A stretch of 64,000 bases of DNA. Origin: Microbacterium halophytorum (GTDB lineage Bacteria > Actinomycetota > Actinomycetes > Actinomycetales > Microbacteriaceae). Positions 8,834 through 18,143 of the stretch are shown one piece after another. The stretch covers positions 62,001-126,000 of the forward strand of contig NZ_KZ672984.1 in NCBI RefSeq assembly GCF_002970975.1, read 5' to 3'. The position numbers and the translations under genes are program-made. The notes beneath the pieces are model-generated. The model was not told the DNA's origin and ran no database searches. It saw only the letters and a list, made by a program, of their open reading frames with translations. How positions within the stretch are numbered: the first letter of the stretch is position 1; each line of letters opens with the position of its first letter.

Positions 8834-10396
8834 GTGCCCCACACCGATGTGGACGGACCACCCGAGACAGCGATGCTCCTGTGCACGGGTGTTGCGATGT
8901 CGTTCGGCGGCGTTCCCGTGCTGAAGGGCGTCGATCTCAGCCTCGAACCGGGAACCGTGACCGCCCTCGCTGGGGAGAACGGTGCGGGCAAGTCGACGCT
9001 GATGAAGATCGCATCCGGCCAGTACTCCCCCGACGCGGGCACGGTCGAGGTCGATGGCCGCACGCTGCCCGCGGGGAGCACCAGGGCCGCGACCGAGCTG
9101 GGTGTGGCGATCGTGCCGCAGGAGCTCGCGTCGATCTCGGAGCTCACTGTGTACGAGAACCTGTTCGTCGGCCGCGAGGTGCGCACGCGGCTGGGCCTGC
9201 TCAACCGCCGCGCGATGATCGAGCGGGCGACGGCGAGCCTGCAGGAGTTCGGGCTCGACATCGACCCCACGACCCAGATGGGCACGCTGCCCGTCGGCGT
9301 GCGGCAGATCATCGAGATCGTCAAGGCCACGAGCCGCGGTGCGCGCGTGCTGCTCCTGGACGAGCCGACCAGCGCCATCGCGGAGCGCGAGGTGGCGCAC
9401 CTCGCCGGCGTCATCCGGAGCCTCCGCGAGCAGGGGGTCGCCGTGCTGTTCACGACGCACAAGATGGAGGAGATCCGGTCGATGGCCGATCGCGTGGTCG
9501 TTCTGCGCGACGGCATGCTCATCACCGACTCGGCGCTGGCCGAGATCACCGACGACGGCATCGTCTCGGCCATGATCGGCCGGGAGCTCGAGAACCTGTT
9601 CCCGGAGCTCGGCGACCGCACCGACGAGGTCGTCCTCGAGGTGGAGGACGTCGTCGTGTCCCCCGGCGCCGCACCGATCTCGTTCGTCGTCCGCCGCGGC
9701 GAGATCCTCGGCCTCGCCGGGCTCGTCGGCGCGGGTCGATCCGAGCTGATCGAGTGCGTTTACGGCATCCGCACCCCGGTCTCCGGCACCGTCACCGTGT
9801 CGGGGCAGATCCTCACCCCGGGGCAGCCCGGATCGTCGATCGCGCAGCACGTCGCGATCGTCCCGGAAGACAGGAAGGGCGCCGGCGCGGTGCTGTCGAT
9901 GAGCGTTCTCGATAACGCCACGCTGCCCCGGATCGCCGCCTTCTCGCGATTCGGCGTCATCACCGAGCGCCGACGGAAGTCTGCGGTGGGCGACGTGATG
10001 GCGACGATGCGCCTGAAGAGCAACGGCCTCGGGCAGCACATGGAGAACCTCTCGGGAGGCAACCAGCAGAAGGTCGTGCTCGGGCGCTGGCTCACGGGCG
10101 CCGTCGATGCGCTGCTGCTCGACGAGCCCACCCGCGGCGTCGACGTCGGCGCGCGCAGCGAGATCTATCGCATCATCGTCGAGCTCGCCGCCCAGGGCAT
10201 GGCGGTCGTGATGGCTTCCAGCGACATGCCCGAAATCCTCTCCCTCTCCCACCGGGCTCTCGTGATGCGCGACTTCGGCGTCGCGGGTGAGCTGACGCGC
10301 GACGAGCTCGCGTTGCCCGAAGTGCAGGACACCATTTTCCGTCTCGCGTCGGGACTGGACACGACCACCACAGACATCGAGGAGCCCGAAGCATGA
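8834..10396 (+). CDS. Ribose-type sugar ABC transporter, tandem ATPase subunit
   Basis: The 520-residue RbsA-like protein carries two nucleotide-binding domains that power a monosaccharide or polyol importer. The first Walker A is GENGAGKS (residues 47-54), with LLLDEPTSAIAERE as Walker B. The second half has the naturally degenerate P-loop GLVGAGRSELIE and the signature LSGGNQQKVVLGRWL, both normal in this family. The GTG at 8834 has GAAGGAG upstream at good spacing; 14 earlier in-frame codons are rejected. The next gene overlaps by 4 nt (ATGA), showing translational coupling with the permease. Confidence 0.92.
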   Translation: MPHTDVDGPPETAMLLCTGVAMSFGGVPVLKGVDLSLEPGTVTALAGENGAGKSTLMKIASGQYSPDAGTVEVDGRTLPAGSTRAATELGVAIVPQELASISELTVYENLFVGREVRTRLGLLNRRAMIERATASLQEFGLDIDPTTQMGTLPVGVRQIIEIVKATSRGARVLLLDEPTSAIAEREVAHLAGVIRSLREQGVAVLFTTHKMEEIRSMADRVVVLRDGMLITDSALAEITDDGIVSAMIGRELENLFPELGDRTDEVVLEVEDVVVSPGAAPISFVVRRGEILGLAGLVGAGRSELIECVYGIRTPVSGTVTVSGQILTPGQPGSSIAQHVAIVPEDRKGAGAVLSMSVLDNATLPRIAAFSRFGVITERRRKSAVGDVMATMRLKSNGLGQHMENLSGGNQQKVVLGRWLTGAVDALLLDEPTRGVDVGARSEIYRIIVELAAQGMAVVMASSDMPEILSLSHRALVMRDFGVAGELTRDELALPEVQDTIFRLASGLDTTTTDIEEPEA

Positions 10397-11385
10397 GCAC
10401 CGTCAGCGCGGACGTCGTCTCCGCCCAGGACACGAGGAAGTGGACGAGCTTCGTCGGCGACTTCCTCATCCGGCACATCATGATCGTCGTGATGCTGCTG
10501 ATCGTGGCGTTCTTCGCCTACCGCAGCGCACGCTTCGCCACCCCCGACAACGTGCTGACCATCCTGATCGCCGCGGCGCCGTTCGCGCTGATCGCGCTCG
10601 GGCAGACGCTGGTCATCCTGACCGGCGGCATCGACCTGTCCGTCGGGAGCGTCATCGCGGCGAGCGCGATGGCCGGGGCGTGGTCAGCGAAGACCTTCGG
10701 CGACAACCCCCTGTACCCGCTGCTCGCCGCGGTGTTCGCCGGGCTCATCGCGGGGGCGATCAACGGCTTCGTGGTGAGCCGATTGAACGTCCCCCCGTTC
10801 ATCGCGACCCTCGGCATGCTCACGCTCGCCTCGGGCGTCGCGTACGTGATAGGCAACGGCGCCCCGATCAACGGTCTCCCCGCGTCGTACGGGATGTGGG
10901 CGAACACGGGCGTCGGCGGATTCACGATCCCCGTGATCCTGATGATCGTCGCGATCATCGCCTTCGCCTTCATCATGCGGCGCACCAGCTACGGCCTGCG
11001 CGTCTACGCCGTCGGCGGCAATCGCCTGGCGGCGGAGATCGCCGGCGTCAGGTCGAAGCGAGTGCTGTTCAGCGTCTATGTGATCAGCGGGCTGCTGGCG
11101 GGCCTATCCGGGCTCATGCTGTCGTCGCGCGTCATCACCGGCGCGCCCAACCTCGGCCAGGGCTACGAGCTCGACGCCATCGCCGCTGTGGTCATCGGCG
11201 GCGCCAGCCTCATGGGCGGCCGAGGCACGATCTGGGGCACGGCCATCGGCCTGCTCCTGATCCAGACGATCAACAACGGCCTGGACCTGCTGCTCGTCCC
11301 GGCCTACTGGCAGAACGTGATCAAGGGCGTGATCATCGTCGCCGCCGTCGCGGTGGACGTGTGGGCAGCCAAACGCCGCAAATGA
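10393..11385 (+). CDS. Ribose-type sugar ABC transporter permease
   Basis: This 330-residue RbsC-like integral membrane protein forms the translocation path of the importer. Around eight to ten hydrophobic segments are visible. The family motif region [19 protein letters not shown] (residues about 72-91) and [21 protein letters not shown] near the C-terminus, which contacts the ATPase, are well conserved. It starts inside the last codons of the ATPase gene (ATGA overlap) and is followed after 58 nt by the binding-protein gene. Confidence 0.92.
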   Translation: MSTVSADVVSAQDTRKWTSFVGDFLIRHIMIVVMLLIVAFFAYRSARFATPDNVLTILIAAAPFALIALGQTLVILTGGIDLSVGSVIAASAMAGAWSAKTFGDNPLYPLLAAVFAGLIAGAINGFVVSRLNVPPFIATLGMLTLASGVAYVIGNGAPINGLPASYGMWANTGVGGFTIPVILMIVAIIAFAFIMRRTSYGLRVYAVGGNRLAAEIAGVRSKRVLFSVYVISGLLAGLSGLMLSSRVITGAPNLGQGYELDAIAAVVIGGASLMGGRGTIWGTAIGLLLIQTINNGLDLLLVPAYWQNVIKGVIIVAAVAVDVWAAKRRK

Positions 11386-11390
11386 CAAGA

Positions 11391-11400
11391 CCCCCCCCCC
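11391..11400 (+). repeat. C10 homopolymer tract
   Basis: Ten consecutive C lie in the 58-nt gap between the permease stop and the binding-protein start. The tract is outside coding sequence. It could vary in length by slippage or be a sequencing artefact; CGAAGGAA downstream is the ribosome-binding site. Confidence 0.7.
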
Positions 11401-11443
11401 GATCGAACACCCCGCACGAATCTTCAACGCCGAAGGAATCATC

Positions 11444-12499
11444 ATGAAGCGCAAACTCCGCACCTCCGTCACCGCAGCAGCCGTCGTCTTCGGAACCGCT
11501 CTCGCCGTCAGCGGCTGCGGGGCGGGAGACCCGAACGCGGGCGGAGCCGACACCATCACCGTCGGCGTCACCGTCTACGACATGTCGTCCTTCATCACCC
11601 AGGGCCAGGAGGGAATGGAAGCGTACGCCGAGGCCAACGACATCGACCTGCAGTGGAACTCCGCCGGCGGCGACGTCTCCACGCAGTCCAACCAGGTCGA
11701 TCAGTACGTCAACGCCGGTGTCGACGCGATCATCATCGTCCCGGTGCAGGCCGACTCGCTCGGCCCCCAGGTCGAAGCGGCGAAGGCCGCGAGCATCCCG
11801 GTGATCGCGGTCAACACGTCCCTCGAAGGCGTGGAGGTCGATGCCAGCGTGCAGCCCGATGACGTCGCCGCGGGCGAGCAGGAGGCGACGCAGATGGTCG
11901 ATGCCCTCGGCGGGGAGGGCGATGTCGTCATCCTCGAAGGCCCGCTCGGCTCCTCCCCGCAGCTCGACCGCGGCGAGGGCATCGAGAACGTTCTCGCCGA
12001 GAACAGCGGCCTGAACGTGCTCGCCCAGGACACGGCCAATTGGAAGCGCGACGAAGCGGTCAACAAGATGAAGAACTGGATCTCCGCCTTCGGCGACGAG
12101 ATCGACGGCGTCATCTCGCAGAACGACGACATGGCGCTCGGCGCGATCCAGGCCCTCCGCGAGGCAGGCCTGGACGATGTCCGGGTCGTGGGCGTCGACG
12201 GCATCGAAGACGGGCTGAACGCCGTGCAGGCCGGCGAGATGATCGGCACCTCGCTGCAGCACGGAACGGTCGAGCTCGCGACGGGCCTCGCGGTCGCGGC
12301 GAAGATCGCCAGGGGCGAGGAGGTCGACACCGAGCCGATCTACGTGATGCCCGCGGTCGATCAGGACAATGTCGAGGACGCGATGAAGAACGTCGTCACC
12401 GAGCGCGATGCCTTCCTCGAGGAGCTGCCGGCCCTGGTCGACGAGAACCTCGACGCGGGGAACATCGCGTTCGAGGGCCTGCCGGGCCAGACCCTCTGA
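11444..12499 (+). CDS. Ribose-type periplasmic sugar-binding lipoprotein
   Basis: The 351-residue protein is the extracellular solute-binding component. It starts with a lipoprotein signal peptide ([20 protein letters not shown]) and lipobox AVSGC, so Cys25 should be lipidated and tether the protein to the membrane. The mature part has the type I periplasmic-binding fold: [35 protein letters not shown], and [19 protein letters not shown]. Family members bind ribose, other pentoses or polyols. Context (kinase, RpiB-like isomerase, SDR) suggests a four-carbon polyol or ketotetrose. Ligand remains inferred. Confidence 0.9.
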   Translation: MKRKLRTSVTAAAVVFGTALAVSGCGAGDPNAGGADTITVGVTVYDMSSFITQGQEGMEAYAEANDIDLQWNSAGGDVSTQSNQVDQYVNAGVDAIIIVPVQADSLGPQVEAAKAASIPVIAVNTSLEGVEVDASVQPDDVAAGEQEATQMVDALGGEGDVVILEGPLGSSPQLDRGEGIENVLAENSGLNVLAQDTANWKRDEAVNKMKNWISAFGDEIDGVISQNDDMALGAIQALREAGLDDVRVVGVDGIEDGLNAVQAGEMIGTSLQHGTVELATGLAVAAKIARGEEVDTEPIYVMPAVDQDNVEDAMKNVVTERDAFLEELPALVDENLDAGNIAFEGLPGQTL

Positions 12500-12507
12500 G
12501 GAACGCC

Positions 12508-14214
12508 ATGACCACGCTCTTCAATGACCCCGCCGAGTTCTCCGAAGATCAGCTGGAAGGCTTCGTCGACGTGTACTCCGACCGGCTGCGCGCCGTGCCG
12601 GGAGGCGTCGTCAGCCACCGCGGCCCCGACCCGATCGTCGCCGTCGTCGTCGGGGGCGGCTCGGGGCACTACCCCGCGTTCGCCGGCCTCGTCGGCCCGG
12701 GGTTCGCCTCCGGCGCCGTCGTCGGGAACATCTTCACGTCGCCCTCCGCCGCCCAGGTCTACTCCGTCGCGAAGGCCGCGCATCAGGGGCGCGGGGTGGT
12801 GCTTACCTTCGGCAACTACGCCGGGGACGTCATGAACTTCGGCATCGCGGCCACCCGGCTCCGCCGCGAGGGCATCGACACCCGCATCGTCCTCGTCACG
12901 GACGACGTCGCTTCCTCCGCCACCGAGGAGAGCCGGCGCGGGATCGCCGGCGACTTCACGGTGTTCAAAGCGCTCGGCGCCGCCGCCGCGCGCGGAGCCG
13001 ACCTCGACGAGGTCGAGCGCATCGGCAATGCGGCGAACCGGGCAACGCGGTCGTTCGGGGTCGCGTTCTCCGGTTGCACGATGCCGGGGGCGGCCGCTCC
13101 GCTCTTCTCGGTCCCCGAGGCGCACATGGGCGTCGGGCTCGGCATTCACGGCGAGCCCGGCATCCGCGACGAACCCCTCACCTCCGCGAAGGACCTCGCG
13201 AAGCTCCTCGTCGACGGCATCCTGGCCGAACGGCCGGCGAGCGGCAGCCACCGGGTCGGCGCCATCGTCAACGGGCTGGGAACCACCAAGTACGAGGAGC
13301 TCTTCCTGCTCTGGAAGGAGATCCGGCCGCTTCTCGACGACGCCGGCCTGACTCCCGTCGACGTCGAGGTCGGGGAGCTCGTCACGAGCCTGGACATGGG
13401 CGGCTGTTCGCTCACGCTGATGTGGCTCGACGACGAGCTGGAGGCCGCGTGGCGCGCCGACGCCTACGCCCCCGGCTACCGCAAGCGGACCGGCGCGATC
13501 GCGAGCCTTCGTCCGGCGGATGTCGGCGCCGTCGACGCCGAGGCGAGTGCCGCGCCGCGCGCCACCCCTGAAGCGGCCGCGGTGACACCTCTCGTCGTCG
13601 CGGGCCTGCGCGAGATCCAGCGCACCCTGCACGACGCCGCCGCGGAGCTCGGGCGCATCGACGCCGTGGCCGGCGACGGCGACCACGGCCGCGGCATGGT
13701 CAAGGGAATCGACGCCGCGCTCGCCGCCGTCGACGCGCTCGAAGACGCGGGGCCGGGCTGGACCCTGCGCGTCGCGGGGCGGGCCTGGGCCGCGGGAGCC
13801 GGCGGGACCTCGGGCGTGCTGTGGGGCGCCGGGCTCGAAGCCGCGGGCGAAGCGCTCACCGACACCCGCGACTCCTACGGGCCGGCAGCGATCCTCGACG
13901 GCGCGACGGCCTTCTCCGACGCCATCCTCGAGCTGGGCGGTGCGGAAGTGGGCGACAAGACCCTCGTCGATGCGCTGTCCCCCTTCCTCACCGTCCTGCA
14001 CGAGCAGCTCTCGATGGGAGCCTCGGCCGGCGATGCATGGCGGGAGGCCGCGCACGGCGCCGGCCGCGCGGCCGAAGCGACGGCGGGGCTCAGCCCGAAG
14101 AAGGGCCGCGCACGACCGCTCGCGGAGAAGAGCATCGGCACCCCGGATGCGGGCGCCACGTCGTTCGCACTCATCGTCGAGGCGCTCGGCTCGATGACCA
14201 CCACCCGACCCTGA
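12508..14214 (+). CDS. DhaK-DhaL fused kinase, probable D-erythrulose kinase
   Basis: The 568-residue kinase fuses a DhaK substrate domain (about 1-330) and a DhaL ATP domain (about 365-568). DhaK shows VVGGGSGHYPAFAG and GLGIHGEPGIR, where His214 is the residue that binds the substrate carbonyl covalently. DhaL shows AVAGDGDHGRGM (Mg/ATP-binding aspartates 390 and 392) and GTSGVLWGAGLEAAGEAL. ATP-dependent members phosphorylate dihydroxyacetone or erythrulose. In Mycobacterium smegmatis, related fusions (DerK, LerK) are erythrulose kinases. The RpiB-like isomerase directly downstream favours D-erythrulose over dihydroxyacetone here. It starts 8 nt after the binding-protein stop. Confidence 0.88.
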   Translation: MTTLFNDPAEFSEDQLEGFVDVYSDRLRAVPGGVVSHRGPDPIVAVVVGGGSGHYPAFAGLVGPGFASGAVVGNIFTSPSAAQVYSVAKAAHQGRGVVLTFGNYAGDVMNFGIAATRLRREGIDTRIVLVTDDVASSATEESRRGIAGDFTVFKALGAAAARGADLDEVERIGNAANRATRSFGVAFSGCTMPGAAAPLFSVPEAHMGVGLGIHGEPGIRDEPLTSAKDLAKLLVDGILAERPASGSHRVGAIVNGLGTTKYEELFLLWKEIRPLLDDAGLTPVDVEVGELVTSLDMGGCSLTLMWLDDELEAAWRADAYAPGYRKRTGAIASLRPADVGAVDAEASAAPRATPEAAAVTPLVVAGLREIQRTLHDAAAELGRIDAVAGDGDHGRGMVKGIDAALAAVDALEDAGPGWTLRVAGRAWAAGAGGTSGVLWGAGLEAAGEALTDTRDSYGPAAILDGATAFSDAILELGGAEVGDKTLVDALSPFLTVLHEQLSMGASAGDAWREAAHGAGRAAEATAGLSPKKGRARPLAEKSIGTPDAGATSFALIVEALGSMTTTRP

Positions 14215-14232
14215 ACAGATGGGAAACCAATC

Positions 14233-14694
14233 ATGAGCGACACCGGACTGCGCATCGTGGTCGGCGCCGACAGCGCGGGCTTCGACTACAAAGAGATCCT
14301 GCAGCGTGATCTGGCGCAGGACCCGCGCGTCGATTCCGTCACGGACGTCGGCGTCACCGCCGACGACGACACCGCGTACCCGCACGTCGCGGTCGAAGCC
14401 GCCCGGATGATCGCGGAGGACCGAGCGGATCGGGCGCTGCTCGTCTGCGGCACGGGTCTGGGCGTCGCGATCGCCGCCAACAAGGTGCCCGGCATCCGGG
14501 CGGTGACGGCGCACGACTCGTTCTCCGTCGAGCGCAGCGTCCTGTCGAACAACGCACAGGTGCTGTGCTTCGGGCAGCGGGTCGTGGGCATTGAGCTCGC
14601 CCGCCGCCTGGCCAGGGAGTGGCTCGGCTACACGTTCGACCCAGCCAGCCCATCCGGCGCGAAAGTGCGCGCGATCGAAGACTACGAGGAGTAA
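14233..14694 (+). CDS. RpiB/LacAB-family isomerase, probable D-erythrulose-4-phosphate isomerase
   Basis: The 153-residue protein belongs to the RpiB/LacA/LacB sugar-phosphate isomerases. Signals are [14 protein letters not shown] at the N-terminus, [20 protein letters not shown] with catalytic Cys72, and [19 protein letters not shown]. The usual active-site YPDYA segment reads YPHVA. Ribose-5-phosphate isomerase B is the default annotation, but beside a DhaK-type kinase it matches DerI, which converts D-erythrulose 4-phosphate to D-erythrose 4-phosphate in mycobacteria. It begins 18 nt after the kinase stop. Confidence 0.88.
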   Translation: MSDTGLRIVVGADSAGFDYKEILQRDLAQDPRVDSVTDVGVTADDDTAYPHVAVEAARMIAEDRADRALLVCGTGLGVAIAANKVPGIRAVTAHDSFSVERSVLSNNAQVLCFGQRVVGIELARRLAREWLGYTFDPASPSGAKVRAIEDYEE

Positions 14695-14697
14695 GCC

Positions 14698-15441
14698 ATG
14701 CATCAGACATTCGATGGGAAGATCGCGGTAGTCACCGGCGCGGCCAGCGGCATCGGTCACACCGTCGCCCACTATCTCGCCGAGCGCGGCGCACGCATCG
14801 TCGGCGTCGACCTGAACGAGGCCGTCGGCGAGCTGATGACCGAGCTCCCCGGCAGGGGCCACCACGGCATCGTGAAGGACCTCACAGTGCCCGCCGCCGC
14901 TGGCGAGGCGATCACGGAGACGGTCAGCCGGGTCGGCGTGCCGCAGATCCTCGTCAACTCCGCCGGCCTCGCCCTCCTCGACCCCGCCGTCGACGTCACA
15001 CCGGAGCGATGGCAGCTGACGCTCGACGTCAACCTGAACGGCACGTTCTACATGGCGCAGGCCGCGGGGCGCGTCATGCTCGACGCGGGATACGGCCGGA
15101 TCATCAACCTGGCTTCCCAGGCGGCGCTCGTCGGGCTCGACCAGCACGCTGCGTACTGCGCCAGCAAGGCCGCGATCGTCGGTCTCACGCACGTGCTGTC
15201 GTTGGAGTGGGCCCGCAGAGGAATCACCGTCAACGCCGTATCGCCGACCGTCGTGGAGACGCCGCTCGGCAAGGCCGCGTGGGCGGGCGAGAAGGGAGAG
15301 AAGGCGAAGTCCGAGATCCCCGTCGGGAGGTTCGCACAGCCAGAGGAGGTCGCGGCCCTCATCGGGTTCATCGCCAGCGACGACGCCGCGATGATCACCG
15401 GGAGCAACTATGTGATCGACGGCGGTTTCACCACGGTCTGA
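14698..15441 (+). CDS. SDR-family dehydrogenase, probable D-threitol dehydrogenase
   Basis: A 247-residue classical short-chain dehydrogenase. The cofactor motif is VVTGAASGIG (residues 11-20), with Asp in VGVDLN indicating NAD preference; NSAG and the catalytic Ser...YCASK tetrad are present, and the C-terminus ends GSNYVIDGGFTTV. It starts 3 nt after the isomerase stop, so it belongs to the operon. The M. smegmatis D-threitol dehydrogenase DthD is also an SDR, so oxidation of D-threitol to D-erythrulose is the best guess. Other polyol substrates are possible. Confidence 0.87.
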   Translation: MHQTFDGKIAVVTGAASGIGHTVAHYLAERGARIVGVDLNEAVGELMTELPGRGHHGIVKDLTVPAAAGEAITETVSRVGVPQILVNSAGLALLDPAVDVTPERWQLTLDVNLNGTFYMAQAAGRVMLDAGYGRIINLASQAALVGLDQHAAYCASKAAIVGLTHVLSLEWARRGITVNAVSPTVVETPLGKAAWAGEKGEKAKSEIPVGRFAQPEEVAALIGFIASDDAAMITGSNYVIDGGFTTV

Positions 15442-15479
15442 CCGCGGGACCGGGCGAACCGATCTGGCAGACTCCTGCC

Positions 15480-15872
15480 ATGACGGGAATCCATCACGTC
15501 GAGGTCTGGGTCGCTGACCTCGCGCAGGCGGCATCCGAATGGGCGTGGCTGCTGCGGGAGGTGGGCTTCGTCCGCGAGGGCGCCTGGCCTGAAGGCGAGT
15601 CGTGGGCCGCCGCCGGCGCGTACATCACCCTTACGACTTCGCCGAACCTGAGCGGCGCGACCCACGATCGCAGAGCGCCGGGAATGAACCATCTGGCATT
15701 CAAGGCGGGCAACTCGCAACGGGTCGACGAAATCATTACGGCAGCCACCGACCACGGCTGGCGCCCGCTTTACCAGGATCGGTACCCGCACGCAGGCGGA
15801 CCGGACTACTACGCCGGCTGGTTGGAGAACTCGGCCGGCTTCAAGGCGGAGGTCGTCGCAGACGAGGAATGA
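15480..15872 (+). CDS. VOC-superfamily (glyoxalase/dioxygenase-like) protein
   Basis: This 130-residue protein has the vicinal-oxygen-chelate fold: an N-terminal GIHHVEVWVADL strand with a metal-ligand His, NHLAFKAG in the second module, and FKAEVVADE as the last strand with a candidate Glu ligand. The start is ATG 15480; CAGACT lies 6 nt upstream, a weak leaderless signal. It begins 38 nt after the dehydrogenase and may be separately transcribed. Specific reaction cannot be assigned. Confidence 0.82.
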   Translation: MTGIHHVEVWVADLAQAASEWAWLLREVGFVREGAWPEGESWAAAGAYITLTTSPNLSGATHDRRAPGMNHLAFKAGNSQRVDEIITAATDHGWRPLYQDRYPHAGGPDYYAGWLENSAGFKAEVVADEE

Positions 15873-16009
15873 CGGCGCGCGCCACCGACAACACAGGTCG
15901 CGCGAGCCTGGTTCAACTCAACGTGTGTAGTGCAGCCGCATCACCCCGACGGACCCGACCCAGAACCCGGTGGTATCCGCACACGCGCGCGATCGCTAAG
16001 TTCTTCACT

Positions 16010-17365
16010 ATGGCAGAGACGAAGACGTCCGAAGAAAACTGGGTGCCCGCGCGACTGATCCCGACATCCGGTATCTCCGGTGCCGAGGAGCAGGAGACTC
16101 GAGCGACTTCCGCGTTGCTCGCCGTGATGCTCTCAGTCGACGAGTTCGGCAGAACTCTCACCAAACTGGCTGGCGCGCCAGCTGGGAAGATCGAGACTTT
16201 CACCGAGGTCATATTCAAGGTGAACGGCACCAAGACGACCGTCCGGCCGGACGGTCTGATCCGAGTCACGCGCGGCGCCAGAATGTGGACCGCATTGGTC
16301 GAGGTCAAGACCGGGAAGAATGAGCTGGTCGCCGAGCAGCTCAATGCGTATGCCGATGTTGCGCGAGAGCATGGCTTCGACGCGCTCATCACCGTCTCGA
16401 ACCAGATCTCGCCGAACGCTGACAAGCACCCGACGCCGGGTATCGATGGGCGAAAGCTGAGGAAGGTGGCCCTCCATCATTGGAGCTGGTCACGCGTACT
16501 GTCCATCGCCGTCATGGAACGAGAGCACAAAGGCATCAACGACCCCGACCAGGCGTGGATCCTCGGCGAACTGATCCGCTATCTCGAGCATCCGAAGTCT
16601 GGTGCGCTCTCATTCGACGACATGGGTTCCGAATGGGTCCGCGTTCGGGATGCCGTGACATCCGGCACTCTGCGGGCTTCGGACAGAGAGGCCTTCGCCG
16701 AAGTCACAGCGAACTTCGACGCGCTGCTCCGCTACTCGTCGCTTCATCTCGGAAAAAGACTCGGAACCGACGTGCGCCACCAGATGTCACGCAAGGAACA
16801 GATTGATCCGGCGTACCGCCAGCAGGTGCTCGAACGCTCTCTCCTCGGCACCGGCGTACTCTCCGGAACGATCCGCATCCCCGACACCGTCGGAGACATC
16901 GCAATCGAGGCTGATCTGCGTTCCAAAACGGTCACGTGCCACATCGAAATCGACGCCCCGAAGCTCGGCCGCAATCGTACGCGGGTGAATTGGCTGACGC
17001 GACAGCTCAAGGCCGCCCCCGGCGCGCTGCGCGTCGAGGCGGCCGTCCCCCACCAACGCGGCCGTGGCGCGGCAGAGCTTCTGGATACTGTTCGCGGGGA
17101 GCCCGACAGCCTCATCACTGAGAAGGGCAAAGAGATCGTGCGCTTCCGCGTCGCCGCGACCACTCCGATGGGGACCAAGCGAGGCACCGGCAAGAATTCC
17201 TTCATCGACTCAGTGCTCGACGCCGTGGACGGCTTCTACGCCGACGTCGTCCAACACCTCAAGGCGTGGCAGGCTCCACCGCCGAAGTCGCCGCGGGCGC
17301 CGGTGATGGATGACGCTGTCGATGCCGCGCTGTCGGAGCCCGGGAGCGCCGAGAGCATGGGCTGA
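16010..17365 (+). CDS. PD-(D/E)XK nuclease-like orphan protein
   Basis: The 451-residue protein is not confidently recognised. Residues about 62-103 look like a PD-(D/E)XK core: VRPDGLIRV (Pro80-Asp81) followed by TALVEVKTGK (Glu98, Lys100), then a helix EQLNAYADVAREHGFDALIT. An acidic helix precedes it (EEQETRATSALLAVM). The rest is alpha/beta without motifs I know. Codon use has noticeably more A/T in third positions than the neighbours, suggesting acquisition by transfer. Start ATG 16010 has TAAGTT 7 nt upstream (leaderless pattern). Possible roles are nucleic-acid cleavage or stress response; there is no partner methylase or helicase next to it. Confidence 0.65.
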   Translation: MAETKTSEENWVPARLIPTSGISGAEEQETRATSALLAVMLSVDEFGRTLTKLAGAPAGKIETFTEVIFKVNGTKTTVRPDGLIRVTRGARMWTALVEVKTGKNELVAEQLNAYADVAREHGFDALITVSNQISPNADKHPTPGIDGRKLRKVALHHWSWSRVLSIAVMEREHKGINDPDQAWILGELIRYLEHPKSGALSFDDMGSEWVRVRDAVTSGTLRASDREAFAEVTANFDALLRYSSLHLGKRLGTDVRHQMSRKEQIDPAYRQQVLERSLLGTGVLSGTIRIPDTVGDIAIEADLRSKTVTCHIEIDAPKLGRNRTRVNWLTRQLKAAPGALRVEAAVPHQRGRGAAELLDTVRGEPDSLITEKGKEIVRFRVAATTPMGTKRGTGKNSFIDSVLDAVDGFYADVVQHLKAWQAPPPKSPRAPVMDDAVDAALSEPGSAESMG

Positions 17366-17606
17366 GTGCACAGACGCCCAGAGCGCTGAGGCCCGTCTTT
17401 GCGAGGTCGCGGGAGTGCTCCGCAATGACCTGACGCCCTCGGATGAGCGATTCCGAGCCGGCGCAGACCTGACCCCGGCACGCTTCGTCTGAGCATCGGG
17501 TCGTGCCGTCGTCCACAGCGTGCGCGGTCACGACTCTCTCCACAGATCCGGTGCTCGGCGCCCTCACTGCGGCGCGTGAGTCGGCGGTCGGCACCAAGAT
17601 GGAGGC
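17366..17606. other. Intergenic region, no gene seen
   Basis: About 240 nt between the nuclease-like gene and the alkyltransferase-like gene. Short ORFs here have no codon bias or ribosome-binding site. I see no strong hairpin. GGAGG immediately before ATG 17607 is unusually close to the start. Confidence 0.5.
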
Positions 17607-18143
17607 ATGCCCACCGAACTCCGCACCTGCATCGTCGAGACGCCGATCGGCGGCGCCGTCGTCGCGTTCTCGGCCGACGGCGTCGCCGCCATGAAGTTCG
17701 GCGACGCGCACGCCGTCGCCGAACGCCTGGCGCGCGAGCACGGCGCTGCGTGCGAGCCCGACGCCTCGCTGCTTCCGACGGCGGCGGCCGCCCTCGACAC
17801 GTACTTCGACGGCGCGCGCCGCACCATCGACCTGCCGATCGACTGGTCGCTGACCTCGGGGTTCTCCCGCGAGGCGTTGCGGGCCGTGTGCGATATCCCA
17901 TACGGCGAGACCGCGTCGTACGGCGAGGTCGCGGCGATGACGGCTCGGCCTCGCGCCGCGCGTGCCGTGGGCACGGCGTGCCGAACCACGCCGCTCGCCC
18001 TGATCGTGCCGGTGCATCGCGTGATCCGCGCAGATGGTTCGCTCGGAGAATTCGGCGGCAACGAGCACGTCAAGGAATACCTGGTCGACTTCGAGCGCGG
18101 CAATGTCGCTCAGGCCATAGGCATTGAGGAGGAAGCGCGATGA
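17607..18143 (+). CDS. Alkyltransferase-like protein (Ogt/MGMT family with active-site Cys replaced by Val)
   Basis: The 178-residue protein has the full O6-alkylguanine-DNA alkyltransferase architecture: N-terminal domain (1-85) and DNA-binding domain with IPYGETASYGEVAAM and RAARAVGTACRTTPL. However, the alkyl-acceptor motif PCHRV reads PVHRV, so the catalytic Cys is Val136 (GTG codon). Cys125 stands where family members usually have Asn. The protein therefore cannot be a classical suicide alkyltransferase. Alkyltransferase-like proteins lacking this Cys bind O6-alkylguanine and recruit excision repair, but they are normally shorter. The downstream tag gene overlaps by 4 nt, supporting a DNA-alkylation role. 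A sequencing error would need to change two bases of the codon. Confidence 0.85.
   Translation: MPTELRTCIVETPIGGAVVAFSADGVAAMKFGDAHAVAERLAREHGAACEPDASLLPTAAAALDTYFDGARRTIDLPIDWSLTSGFSREALRAVCDIPYGETASYGEVAAMTARPRAARAVGTACRTTPLALIVPVHRVIRADGSLGEFGGNEHVKEYLVDFERGNVAQAIGIEEEAR

Noticed and set aside
10165..10481. Minus-strand small ORFs within the sugar ABC operon
   Set aside because: They overlap the conserved ATPase and permease frames entirely and have no independent support.
12361..15534. Long minus-strand open frame opposite the kinase/isomerase/SDR genes
   Set aside because: Arg/Gly/Asp-rich shadow typical of antisense frames in high-GC DNA; plus-strand genes carry clear family motifs.
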